Of a stretch of 8,188 bases of DNA, positions 1 through 8,188 are shown piece by piece. The position numbers and the translations under genes were made by a program. Within the stretch, counting starts at the first letter, position 1; every line of letters begins with the position of its first letter. The stretch comes from an uncultured Lactobacillus sp. (GTDB lineage: Bacteria; Bacillota; Bacilli; Lactobacillales; Lactobacillaceae): assembly GCA_945281075.1 (NCBI GenBank), contig CALYQE010000086.1, positions 1-8,188 of the forward strand. Reading direction: 5' to 3'. Under the pieces are notes generated by a model. It was not told the DNA's origin. It searched no databases and worked only from the letters and a program-made list of their open reading frames with translations.

Positions 1-1523
<1,523 letters not shown>

Positions 1524-1525
<2 letters not shown>

Positions 1526-1530
1526 GAGGT
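1524..1530 (+). promoter_or_regulatory. atpG ribosome binding site overlapping the atpA stop
   Basis: AGGAGGT begins within the TAG stop codon of atpA (1523-1525) and lies 5 nt before the ATG at 1536. A ribosome ending on atpA would sit directly over the atpG entry site, which fits coupled translation. Confidence 0.8.
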
Positions 1531-1535
1531 AGTAT

Positions 1536-2498
1536 ATGCCTGCATCTTTACTTGAGCTGAAGAAAAAAATTGCTTCAGTTAAACAAACTGGTAAAATCAC
1601 GGAGGCCATGAGAATGGTTTCCGCTTCAAAGTTGAACCAAACTGAAAAGCGCGATGAAGGCTACACCGTCTATAATAATCATGTGCGGCAAACATTGTCG
1701 CGCTTGGTCAGTGCGGAAGTAGTTCGTCACTTGCAAAAAAGCAATGTGACCGTTGACGAAGACAGTATTGCCAAAATCGATTACGAAAATGTTTTTGGTT
1801 TAGGGATCGTTTCGGATATGGTTCAAGCTCGCAAGGAAGTTAAGTCAACTGGTTATCTGGTTATCACTGGTGACCGGGGGCTTGTTGGTTCATACAACAG
1901 TGCCGTTATAAAGAACATGATGGGACTGGCTGAAGATGCCAAGGCTGAACATAAGGATATTAAAATCCTAGCAGTTGGTTCTGTTGGGGCTGAATTTTTC
2001 AAGAAAAACCAATTAAATGTGGTTTATGAAAATGCAGCAATTTCCGATGTTCCAACCTTTGACGAGGTTTTACCAATTGTTTCAACCGCAATCAAAATGT
2101 ACTTGAATGGAGTATATGATGAGTTATACGTTTGTTATACTCACCATATTAATTCACTTTCATCCGCATTTCGGGTTGAAAAAATGCTTCCGGTCGTTGA
2201 TATCGATGTTGGTATTAAAGAAGCTGAAGCTCATCAAGATTTAGAGTACGATATTGAACCTAGCGTTAACGCTGTTTTAACAACTTTGATTCCGCAGTAT
2301 GCTCGTTCGACAATTTATGGTGCAATTTTAGACGCTAAAACAGCCGAACATGCCAGTTCAATGACGGCAATGCAAAGTGCAACTGACAACGTTAATGACT
2401 TGGTTTCAACTTTGACAACTAAATTAAATCGTGCAAGACAAGCGGAAATCACCACTGAAATCACTGAAATTGTCAGTGGTGCCAACGCTTTGAAATAA
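1536..2498 (+). CDS. atpG: F1Fo ATP synthase subunit gamma
   Basis: This is the central rotor shaft of F1, which couples proton flow through the c-ring to conformational change in the beta subunits. It has 320 residues. The N-terminal helix carries the family pattern of about residues 5-35 ([20 protein letters not shown]), and the C-terminal signature [14 protein letters not shown] is at 305-318; these two long helices form the coiled-coil axle. The protein is longer than the roughly 287-residue enterobacterial form. The extra length appears to lie around residues 60-105, before the [10 protein letters not shown] core, and this looks ordinary for lactobacilli as I recall them. It starts at ATG with a near-perfect ribosome binding site and is followed after 22 nt by atpD. 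Confidence 0.97.
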   Translation: MPASLLELKKKIASVKQTGKITEAMRMVSASKLNQTEKRDEGYTVYNNHVRQTLSRLVSAEVVRHLQKSNVTVDEDSIAKIDYENVFGLGIVSDMVQARKEVKSTGYLVITGDRGLVGSYNSAVIKNMMGLAEDAKAEHKDIKILAVGSVGAEFFKKNQLNVVYENAAISDVPTFDEVLPIVSTAIKMYLNGVYDELYVCYTHHINSLSSAFRVEKMLPVVDIDVGIKEAEAHQDLEYDIEPSVNAVLTTLIPQYARSTIYGAILDAKTAEHASSMTAMQSATDNVNDLVSTLTTKLNRARQAEITTEITEIVSGANALK

Positions 2499-2502
2499 TT
2501 AG

Positions 2503-3958
<1,456 letters not shown>

Positions 3959-3960
<2 letters not shown>

Positions 3961-3966
3961 GGTGAT
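3959..3966 (+). promoter_or_regulatory. atpC ribosome binding site overlapping the atpD stop
   Basis: AGGGTGAT starts inside the TAG stop of atpD (3958-3960) and lies 5 nt before the ATG at 3972. It matches the GGTGAT end of the anti-Shine-Dalgarno complement rather than the GGAGG core, so it may be weaker than the atpG and atpD sites. Confidence 0.65.
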
Positions 3967-3971
3967 GTCAA

Positions 3972-4409
3972 ATGGCAGATCCAGAAAAACTTTTTAAAGT
4001 AAACGTAGTTACGCCTGATGGCTTGATTTTCTCGCATCATTGCAGTGTGGTTGAGATGAGGGCAATTGATGGTCAAAGATCCATCATGTACAATCACTTG
4101 CCGATCTTAACTCCCCTTGCAATTGGTGAGGTTAAAGTGAAGCGCAGCCGCGAAATGAATAATACGGTTAATCATATTGCCGTTAGTGGCGGTTATTTTG
4201 AGTTTTCAGAGAATGTCGCCACCATCATTGCGGATAGTGCCGAGCGTTCAGGTAATATTGATGTTTCTCGTGCTGAAGCAGCCAGAGAACGTGCACAGAA
4301 TGCCATGGCGAAAGCAAAGGCTTCTCATGATCAGCGTTCATTAGAACGTGCTCAAGTTGCGCTTAGAAGGGCTGTAAATAGAATAAGTGTTTACAATTCA
4401 GGTAAATAG
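3972..4409 (+). CDS. atpC: F1Fo ATP synthase subunit epsilon
   Basis: This is the epsilon subunit, which sits on the rotor with gamma and can inhibit ATP hydrolysis through its C-terminal helices. It has 145 residues, at the long end of the family. The N-terminal beta-sandwich domain occupies about residues 8-90 ([10 protein letters not shown], the [15 protein letters not shown] region, and a [19 protein letters not shown] stretch). The C-terminal helix-turn-helix follows from about 94. IDVSRA at 96-101 matches the I(L)DXXRA ATP-binding pattern described for bacillar epsilon subunits, so ATP may stabilise the compact, non-inhibitory form; that is inference. It is the last gene of the operon and a terminator begins 12 nt after its stop. 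Confidence 0.96.
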   Translation: MADPEKLFKVNVVTPDGLIFSHHCSVVEMRAIDGQRSIMYNHLPILTPLAIGEVKVKRSREMNNTVNHIAVSGGYFEFSENVATIIADSAERSGNIDVSRAEAARERAQNAMAKAKASHDQRSLERAQVALRRAVNRISVYNSGK

Positions 4410-4421
4410 TATTAGAGTTTT

Positions 4422-4457
4422 AACGGATGCATGAAATAGTGCGTCCGTTTTTTATTT
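4422..4457 (+). terminator. Intrinsic terminator of the atp operon
   Basis: A 9-bp stem pairs AACGGATGC (4422-4430) with GCGTCCGTT (4441-4449), with one G-U pair and a 10-nt loop. A T-rich tract interrupted by one A follows (4450-4457). It lies just after the atpC stop and should end most atp transcripts, although the interrupted T tract may allow some read-through. Confidence 0.88.
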
Positions 4458-4483
4458 GACTAAAGAATGAGAGAATTTAGAAT
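4456..4483 (+). promoter_or_regulatory. Promoter-like sequence overlapping the DUF1146 gene start
   Basis: TTGACT (4456-4461) and TAGAAT (4478-4483) each match their sigma-A consensus at 5 of 6 positions and are 16 nt apart. A transcript would start near 4490, downstream of both candidate ATG codons (4467 and 4482) of the DUF1146 gene. If active, it would serve mreB and later genes rather than DUF1146. It is a pattern match only and could be chance. Confidence 0.4.
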
Positions 4484-4712
4484 GTTTCAACTTGGCGTTC
4501 ATGCCCTAATTAGCATCGTTATTTATTTAATTACCATTGGCTTATCCTTTCAAATTATGAAGAGTATTCAGGTTGAAAAGATTATTAGACGAAATAAAGT
4601 TTTTGAGGCCCAACTATTTTTGATTTTTGCGGCGATCGCCTTAGGCTTTCTTGTTGGCAACTTTTTTATCACTTTAATTGATACCTCGATGCAGTTGAGT
4701 AATTTCTTTTAA
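4482..4712 (+). CDS. DUF1146 (YwzB-like) small membrane protein
   Basis: This is a small membrane protein of unknown function, 76 residues from the ATG at 4482 or 81 from the ATG at 4467. Two hydrophobic segments are visible, at about residues 6-24 (ALISIVIYLITIGLSF region) and 43-65 (FLIFAAIALGFLVGNFF region). A short basic loop with IRRNKVFEAQ joins them, and the pattern fits the DUF1146 family as I know it. I prefer the later ATG because a weak GAGAG lies 8 nt before it and because family members usually begin a few residues before the conserved G-x-x-A-L; nothing resembling a ribosome binding site precedes 4467. It lies between the atp terminator and mreB, the family's usual place in lactobacilli. 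It may depend on read-through from atpC. Family assignment is fairly secure; the start and function are not. Confidence 0.8.
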   Translation: MFQLGVHALISIVIYLITIGLSFQIMKSIQVEKIIRRNKVFEAQLFLIFAAIALGFLVGNFFITLIDTSMQLSNFF

Positions 4713-4757
4713 GACTTGGTAAAAGGGCGTTAGTAAAAAGCAAACTCGGTATCTTTA

Positions 4758-4766
4758 TGGTAAAAT
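4758..4766 (+). promoter_or_regulatory. Extended -10 promoter of the mreB block
   Basis: TGGTAAAAT is an extended -10 element (TGn followed by TAAAAT, 5 of 6 matches). No convincing -35 box lies 16-18 nt upstream, as is common for extended -10 promoters. Transcription would start near 4773, giving a leader of about 22 nt that contains the mreB ribosome binding site. This also excludes the in-frame ATG at 4765 as a start for that transcript. Confidence 0.6.
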
Positions 4767-4783
4767 GGACAATGAATATTTAT

Positions 4784-4788
4784 GGAGG
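4784..4788 (+). promoter_or_regulatory. Ribosome binding site that sets the mreB GTG start
   Basis: GGAGG lies 6 nt before the GTG at 4795. The next in-frame upstream ATG (4765) has no such site and would add ten residues that do not resemble the family N-terminus. Confidence 0.85.
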
Positions 4789-4794
4789 ATTATC

Positions 4795-5784
4795 GTGGCA
4801 CGAGATATAGGAATTGATTTAGGAACAGCGAATGTACTGATTAACGTTTCCGGTAAAGGAATCGTTTTGAATGAACCATCAGTAGTTGCTGTCAATACAA
4901 GTACAAACAAAGTTGTGGCTGTTGGAACAGAAGCTTATAAAATGGTCGGCAGAACCCCAGGTAACATCAGGGTAATTCGTCCGCTGAAGAATGGTGTAAT
5001 TGCCGATTTTGATATTACGGAAGCAATGCTGTCCTACTTTATCGAAAAGCTAAACGTTAAGGGCTTTATGTCAAAGCCTAATATATTAATTTGTGCGCCA
5101 ACAGGCGTTACTTCCATTGAACAGAAAGCGATCATTCAAGCCGCTGAAAAATCTGGTGGTGGAAAAGTTTACCTCGACTTTGAACCAAAAGTTGCTGCCG
5201 TGGGTGCTGGATTAGACATCTTTAAGCCTCAAGGCAATATTGTGATTGATATCGGTGGTGGTACGACTGATATTGCAGTTCTATCAATGGGTGAGATTGT
5301 TACCAGCCAATCTTTACGTTATGCTGGTGATCACATGAATCAAGCAGTTGTTTCATACATCAAGAATAAGCACAACTTGCTCATTGGTTCTCGCACCGCT
5401 GAACAAATTAAAATTGAAATTGGGAGCGCATTTGAACCAGAAAAAGACGAGACCATCACCGTTCGCGGTCGAGATATCGTTGATGGATTGCCTAAGCAGG
5501 CAACGGTCTCAGCACCAGAAATACAAGAAGCACTGCATGATGGTTTGATGACGATTGTTGCTGCTACTAAGGATGTTTTGGAGAAGACACCACCTGAACT
5601 ATCTGCTGATATCATTGACCGTGGCATCATGTTAACTGGTGGTGGTGCTTTGCTTAAAAATCTTGATAAGCTAATTTCTTATTACCTCAAGGTACCGGTC
5701 TTAACTGCAGATCATCCGCTTGAAGCCGTAGCTTTGGGAACCGGAATTTTGCTTAAGAACATTGAGAAACATCAGCGTCACTAA
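4795..5784 (+). CDS. mreB: MreB/Mbl-family rod-shape actin homologue
   Basis: This is a bacterial actin that forms membrane-associated filaments and guides the side-wall synthesis machinery. It has 329 residues from the GTG, a full length. The phosphate 1 motif DLGTAN is at 8-13, the phosphate 2 motif around D152 and GGGT (154-157), and the adenosine motif TGGGA at 281-285. E130, next to P131, corresponds to the catalytic Glu (E. coli E143), and D152 to E. coli D165. The N-terminus ARDIGIDLGTANVLI and the overall pattern are nearest to Bacillus Mbl, so 'mbl' would be an equally fair symbol. One oddity is F129, where most MreB proteins have the first Glu of EEP. The gene heads a block with yidD, a DUF2969 gene and rodA. 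Its product should act with the RodA encoded downstream. Confidence 0.95.
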   Translation: MARDIGIDLGTANVLINVSGKGIVLNEPSVVAVNTSTNKVVAVGTEAYKMVGRTPGNIRVIRPLKNGVIADFDITEAMLSYFIEKLNVKGFMSKPNILICAPTGVTSIEQKAIIQAAEKSGGGKVYLDFEPKVAAVGAGLDIFKPQGNIVIDIGGGTTDIAVLSMGEIVTSQSLRYAGDHMNQAVVSYIKNKHNLLIGSRTAEQIKIEIGSAFEPEKDETITVRGRDIVDGLPKQATVSAPEIQEALHDGLMTIVAATKDVLEKTPPELSADIIDRGIMLTGGGALLKNLDKLISYYLKVPVLTADHPLEAVALGTGILLKNIEKHQRH

Positions 5785-5791
5785 TTTATTT

Positions 5792-5796
5792 AGGAG
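5792..5796 (+). promoter_or_regulatory. Ribosome binding site that sets the yidD TTG start
   Basis: AGGAG lies in the 18-nt mreB-yidD gap, 6 nt before the TTG at 5803. No in-frame ATG or GTG fits the conserved YidD N-terminus. Confidence 0.75.
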
Positions 5797-5802
5797 ATTG
5801 AC

Positions 5803-6096
5803 TTGCGCAAACTACTGATTTTTTTTGTTAAAATTTATCAACGGTTTATTTCTCCGGCTTTGCCTAAAAGCTGCCGCTATTATCCAACCTGCTCAACCTA
5901 TATGATTGATGCCTTGCAGAAATTTGGACCAATTTGCGGATTAATTATGGGGATTAGCCGTATTTTGCGTTGCAATCCTTTTGTACGGGGTGGAGTTGAC
6001 CCAGTACCAGATAAATTTACGCTTTTTCGTAATCCTCATCCAGAAAAATATGAGGATGAAATTATTGCCAAAAAATTTCATCCGTATGCAAAGTAG
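5803..6096 (+). CDS. yidD: YidD membrane protein insertion efficiency factor
   Basis: This is a small membrane-associated protein of the YidD family (DUF37), which helps YidC/Sec insert inner-membrane proteins. It has 97 residues. The hallmark cysteines are C24 and C30 in [11 protein letters not shown] and C57 in RCNPF, followed by GGVDPVP (63-69). The N-terminal [16 protein letters not shown] is amphipathic and hydrophobic, as in other members. The start is TTG at 5803, set by an AGGAG 6 nt upstream and by the conserved N-terminus. The C-terminal tail after residue 75 is charged and poorly conserved. In many bacteria yidD lies with rnpA and yidC; here it is between mreB and a DUF2969 gene, perhaps serving insertion of envelope enzymes such as RodA. 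That last point is inference. Confidence 0.93.
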   Translation: MRKLLIFFVKIYQRFISPALPKSCRYYPTCSTYMIDALQKFGPICGLIMGISRILRCNPFVRGGVDPVPDKFTLFRNPHPEKYEDEIIAKKFHPYAK

Positions 6097-6104
6097 GAGC
6101 AATT

Positions 6105-6332
6105 ATGTCGAGAAAACCAGAAAATATTAACGTTGAAATAAACGAATTGAAGGGAAAAGAAAACCCAACCTGGGAAGTGGTTATTCCGAAGAAGAAGGCA
6201 ATTGGGTTGATTGAAAAGGTTGACGGCCGTTATCGTGCAACAACCGGAAAAACAAATAGCGTCTTATATTCAAAGAGTTTAGAAAGCAGTATCAACGATT
6301 TACTATCGTATTTTGCTTTACATGAAAAATAG
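6105..6332 (+). CDS. DUF2969 family protein, function unknown
   Basis: This is a 75-residue, probably soluble protein resembling DUF2969, a small family known to me mainly from lactic acid bacteria. It has no membrane segment and is rich in Lys and Glu. The N-terminal third (NINVEINELKGK) and the middle (WEVVIPKKKAIGLIEKVDGRY) alternate like beta strands. The C-terminal 20 residues (SLESSINDLLSYFALHEK) look like a helix. The start ATG has TAGGAG upstream, which includes the yidD stop codon, so translation is probably coupled to yidD. It sits between yidD and rodA. Its constant neighbourhood hints at a role in elongation or envelope assembly, but there is no direct evidence. Family membership is recalled from sequence pattern only. 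Confidence 0.75.
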   Translation: MSRKPENINVEINELKGKENPTWEVVIPKKKAIGLIEKVDGRYRATTGKTNSVLYSKSLESSINDLLSYFALHEK

Positions 6333-6359
6333 CTAGCGCTAAATGGACAGTGATAACTA

Positions 6360-7553
6360 ATGGTAAAAGTACAAAATAAAACAAATTTGTTTGATCAAAT
6401 CGCCTGGAATATTGTGGTTCCGGTTTTAATCTTAGCTGTAATTAGTTTTTACTCAATTTATTTTGCGGCAATTGACGATCCAACTCATATGGGCAGCCCA
6501 ATCAAAGCGGTAGTAATGCAGGCATTATGGTACCTTATTTCGTTTGTCGTAATCATCTTTGTGATCCAATTTGACGCGGAACAGCTGTATAAAATAGCGC
6601 CTTACGTGTACGGCTTGGGAATTTTTTTGCTAATTGCAGTTCTTTTTTTGTACGACCGGAGTATTGCTGCTGACGTTTCGGCAAAGAGTTGGTTTAGGCT
6701 CGGACCGATTTCGTTTCAGCCTTCCGAAGTCATGAAGCCAGCTTTTATTTTGATGCTGGCAAGAGTAGTCCATGAACATAACCAAAAATTTGTCCATACC
6801 ATTAAGAATGACTGGCTGCTAATTGCTAAGATTTTAGGATGGCTGTTGCCAGTAGCGGTCTTGCTGAAATTGCAAAACGACTTTGGCACGATGCTGGTTT
6901 TCATCGCGATTGTCGGTGGCGTGATTTTGGTTTCCGGCATTTCTTGGAAAATTATTACCCCAGTGTTTGTTTTGGTAGCTATATTAAGTATTATTGTCAT
7001 CTTTATGGTTACCACAGCCGGCGGACAGTCGTTTCTTAGCCATTTCTTTCAGCCTTATCAATTTAGGCGAATCATGTCTTGGCTTGATCCGTCATCGGAC
7101 ACTTCTGAAGCCGCGTATCAGCTTTGGCATAGTATGCAGGCAATTGGCTCAGGGCAAATTTTTGGCAATGGCTTTGGAAACTTGAGCGTCTATGTTCCAG
7201 TCCGGGGTTCGGATATGGTTTATTCTGTGATCGGCGAATCGTTTGGCTTTATCGGCAGTGTTGCAGTCATTCTGCTTTACTTATACTTGATCGTGCAAAT
7301 GGTCCGCATTACCTTTGATACCAAAAACGCCTTTTACTCATATGTTTCCACCGGGGTGATCATGATGATTCTCTTTCACGTTTTTGAAAATATCGGAATG
7401 AGCATCGACTTATTGCCACTAACTGGGATCCCGTTGCCATTTATTTCTCAGGGTGGATCGGCTTTAATCGGTAATATGATTGGCATTGGCATGATTTTAT
7501 CGATGAAATTCCATAATAAAGACTACATGTTTAGCCAAGCAGGGGATTTTTAA
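6360..7553 (+). CDS. rodA: RodA/FtsW-family SEDS peptidoglycan glycosyltransferase
   Basis: This is an integral membrane protein of the SEDS family, which polymerises glycan strands from lipid II outside the membrane together with a class B penicillin-binding protein. It has 397 residues with about ten hydrophobic segments. Conserved features are W111 in AKSWFRLGPISFQPSE, QNDFGT at 172-177, D285 in the extracellular SDMVYSVIGESFGF region, and PFISQGGSALIGN near the C-terminus. W111 and D285 appear to correspond to B. subtilis RodA W105 and D280, which are needed for activity. I call it RodA rather than FtsW because it lies in the mreB block; sequence alone does not fully separate the two. The ribosome binding site is weak (AGTGAT, 5 nt before the ATG) after a 27-nt gap. 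A strong terminator follows. Confidence 0.92.
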   Translation: MVKVQNKTNLFDQIAWNIVVPVLILAVISFYSIYFAAIDDPTHMGSPIKAVVMQALWYLISFVVIIFVIQFDAEQLYKIAPYVYGLGIFLLIAVLFLYDRSIAADVSAKSWFRLGPISFQPSEVMKPAFILMLARVVHEHNQKFVHTIKNDWLLIAKILGWLLPVAVLLKLQNDFGTMLVFIAIVGGVILVSGISWKIITPVFVLVAILSIIVIFMVTTAGGQSFLSHFFQPYQFRRIMSWLDPSSDTSEAAYQLWHSMQAIGSGQIFGNGFGNLSVYVPVRGSDMVYSVIGESFGFIGSVAVILLYLYLIVQMVRITFDTKNAFYSYVSTGVIMMILFHVFENIGMSIDLLPLTGIPLPFISQGGSALIGNMIGIGMILSMKFHNKDYMFSQAGDF

Positions 7554-7572
7554 TTATTATTGCAATCCAAAT

Positions 7573-7606
7573 AAAAAAGCACTATTTAAAAAATAGTGCT
7601 TTTTTT
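7573..7606. terminator. Bidirectional terminator between rodA and uspA
   Basis: A perfect 15-bp inverted repeat (AAAAAAGCACTATTT at 7573-7587 and its complement at 7591-7605) encloses a 3-nt loop. Its outer parts are A and T runs, so either strand yields a hairpin followed by U residues. It begins 20 nt after the rodA stop and lies 5 nt beyond the uspA stop, so it can end both convergent transcripts. Confidence 0.93.
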
Positions 7607-7610
7607 GCTG

Positions 7611-8069
7611 TTAAATTAAATTCTGATTTTCTTTTGAACGACAAACTAAAATATCGCAATCAGCAGTTCTTGTAACATACTCAGTAACGCTGCCAATTAA
7701 AATACGTTCAACGGCATTTAAGCCGGTTGCGCCAACAACAATTAAATCAATTTGATGTGCTTTCGGAAAATCATGAGCAATAATTGCTTTAGGTGAACCA
7801 AATTCAATTGAAAAGTGCACATCTTGAACACCAGCTGTCTTGGCTTCATCGTAATAATTTTGTAGCTTTTCTTTCGCATCGTTTGATACTTGTTCAACCA
7901 TTTCAGAATCAAAACTTGAAACATTCTGAAATGATCGAGTGTCAATCACGTGTAATATTTCTAATGCTGCCTGATTTCGTTTCGCAGCCGCAACAGCTTT
8001 TTTAAAAGCCAAATCGGCTTCTTTGGAACCATCAACAGCTACTTCAATCCGGTGATATTGTTTCATCAT
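7611..8069 (-). CDS. Universal stress protein, UspA family
   Basis: This is a cytoplasmic UspA-domain protein of 152 residues, a single-domain length. The N-terminal strand ends in VAVDGS (10-15), whose Asp (D13) usually contacts the nucleotide. Near the C-terminus, residues 113-127 fit the ATP-binding pattern G-2x-G-9x-G(S/T) (G113, G116, G126, S127), so it probably belongs to the ATP-binding subgroup. Such proteins are linked to survival under acid, starvation and other stresses, but the role of this one is unknown. I chose the ATG at 8069 because AGAGAGGTG lies 8 nt upstream; the GTG at 8078 overlaps that site, and the ATG at 8066 is also possible. It is convergent with rodA and transcribed independently. 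Confidence 0.92.
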   Translation of the reverse strand: MMKQYHRIEVAVDGSKEADLAFKKAVAAAKRNQAALEILHVIDTRSFQNVSSFDSEMVEQVSNDAKEKLQNYYDEAKTAGVQDVHFSIEFGSPKAIIAHDFPKAHQIDLIVVGATGLNAVERILIGSVTEYVTRTADCDILVCRSKENQNLI

Positions 8070-8075
8070 GTAAAA

Positions 8076-8084
8076 CACCTCTCT
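8076..8084 (-). promoter_or_regulatory. uspA ribosome binding site
   Basis: Read on the minus strand, AGAGAGGTG lies with its AGG core 8 nt before the ATG at 8069. This favours 8069 over the upstream in-frame GTG at 8078, which is inside the site. Confidence 0.7.
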
Positions 8085-8092
8085 TAATACTT

Positions 8093-8101
8093 ATTTTAAC
8101 A
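8093..8101 (-). promoter_or_regulatory. Candidate extended -10 promoter of uspA
   Basis: On the minus strand TGTTAAAAT is an extended -10 element (TGn then TAAAAT, 5 of 6 matches; hexamer at 8093-8098). No good -35 box is present. Transcription would start near 8086, leaving a very short leader just before the ribosome binding site. The region is AT-rich, so a chance match is possible. Confidence 0.45.
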
Positions 8102-8114
8102 AATTTTGCTCAAA

Positions 8115-8138
8115 TTAATCATTGTTTTGATTGATTAA
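8115..8138. repeat. Short inverted repeat upstream of uspA
   Basis: TTAATCA (8115-8121) and its exact complement TGATTAA (8132-8138) are separated by 10 nt. The repeat is centred about 30 bp upstream of the candidate uspA -10 box, across the expected -35 region, where a regulator could bind. The arms are AT-rich and short, so chance is a real alternative. It has no T tract suited to a terminator. Confidence 0.35.
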
Positions 8139-8188
8139 AAGGCTAAAAATTAAAATGGTGACAGAACTGAGGATCAGCGTTATCAGGT
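8115..8188 (-). CDS. Possible 3' end of a minus-strand membrane protein gene (partial)
   Basis: Reading leftward from the window edge, one minus-strand frame stays open for 23 codons and ends in TAA at 8115-8117. The residues are LITLILSSVTILIFSLLI followed by a polar NQNND tail, which resembles a C-terminal transmembrane helix. If real, the gene ends 45 bp before the uspA start on the same strand. The stretch is short and AT-rich, and such sequence readily yields hydrophobic codons by chance. I cannot name a family. Confidence 0.3.
   Translation of the reverse strand, partial: LITLILSSVTILIFSLLINQNND

Noticed and set aside
5340..5630. 96-codon minus-strand open frame inside mreB
   Set aside because: It is an antisense shadow of conserved mreB codons with no family pattern.
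6330..6341. Partial palindrome TAGCTAGCGCTA after the DUF2969 gene
   Set aside because: It is short, imperfect, lacks a T tract and gives no convincing terminator or operator.
6317..6345. Possible promoter before rodA (TTTACA, 17 nt, TAAATG)
   Set aside because: The -10 match is only 3 of 6, so rodA is more simply read from the mreB promoter.
6716..7015. 99-codon minus-strand open frame inside rodA
   Set aside because: It is antisense to transmembrane segments of rodA; its Lys, Thr and Ile richness is the complement of hydrophobic codons.
8155..8188. Possible plus-strand gene start (ATG at 8155)
   Set aside because: The only binding-site-like AAAAGG is about 12 nt away, too far, and just eleven codons are visible, so nothing supports coding.

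Overview
The window looks like the chromosome of a rod-shaped lactic acid bacterium of the family Lactobacillaceae. The evidence is the protein sequences (AtpA, AtpG and AtpD closely resemble lactobacillar F1 subunits), the moderately low GC, strong AGGAGG-type ribosome binding sites, and the order atpA-atpG-atpD-atpC, DUF1146, mreB/mbl, yidD, DUF2969, rodA. I cannot assign genus or species from the sequence alone.

Positions 1-4457 are the distal half of the F1Fo ATP synthase operon: alpha, gamma, beta and epsilon, tightly packed and closed by a good intrinsic terminator at 4422-4457. The start of the operon (a, c, b, delta) lies to the left, outside the window. In fermentative lactobacilli this enzyme mainly hydrolyses ATP to export protons and keep the cytosol near neutral.

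Positions 4467-7553 form a second same-strand block for the cell envelope: a small two-helix membrane protein (DUF1146), an actin-like MreB/Mbl protein, the YidD membrane-insertion helper, a DUF2969 protein and a RodA-type SEDS glycan polymerase. An extended -10 promoter lies directly in front of mreB, and another promoter-like sequence overlaps the start of the DUF1146 gene. MreB and RodA are established partners in side-wall elongation. DUF1146 and DUF2969 have no known function; their role is inferred only from position.

A perfect 15-bp hairpin at 7573-7606 separates this block from a convergent UspA-family gene on the minus strand. The last 110 bases hold the uspA promoter candidate, a small inverted repeat, and possibly the 3' end of another minus-strand membrane-protein gene.

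I found no mobile element, CRISPR array, tRNA, rRNA or clear new multi-gene system. The most useful leads are unusual residues at highly conserved AtpA and MreB positions, the promoter/start conflict at DUF1146, frequent non-AUG starts, and two conserved but uncharacterised small proteins in an elongasome operon.
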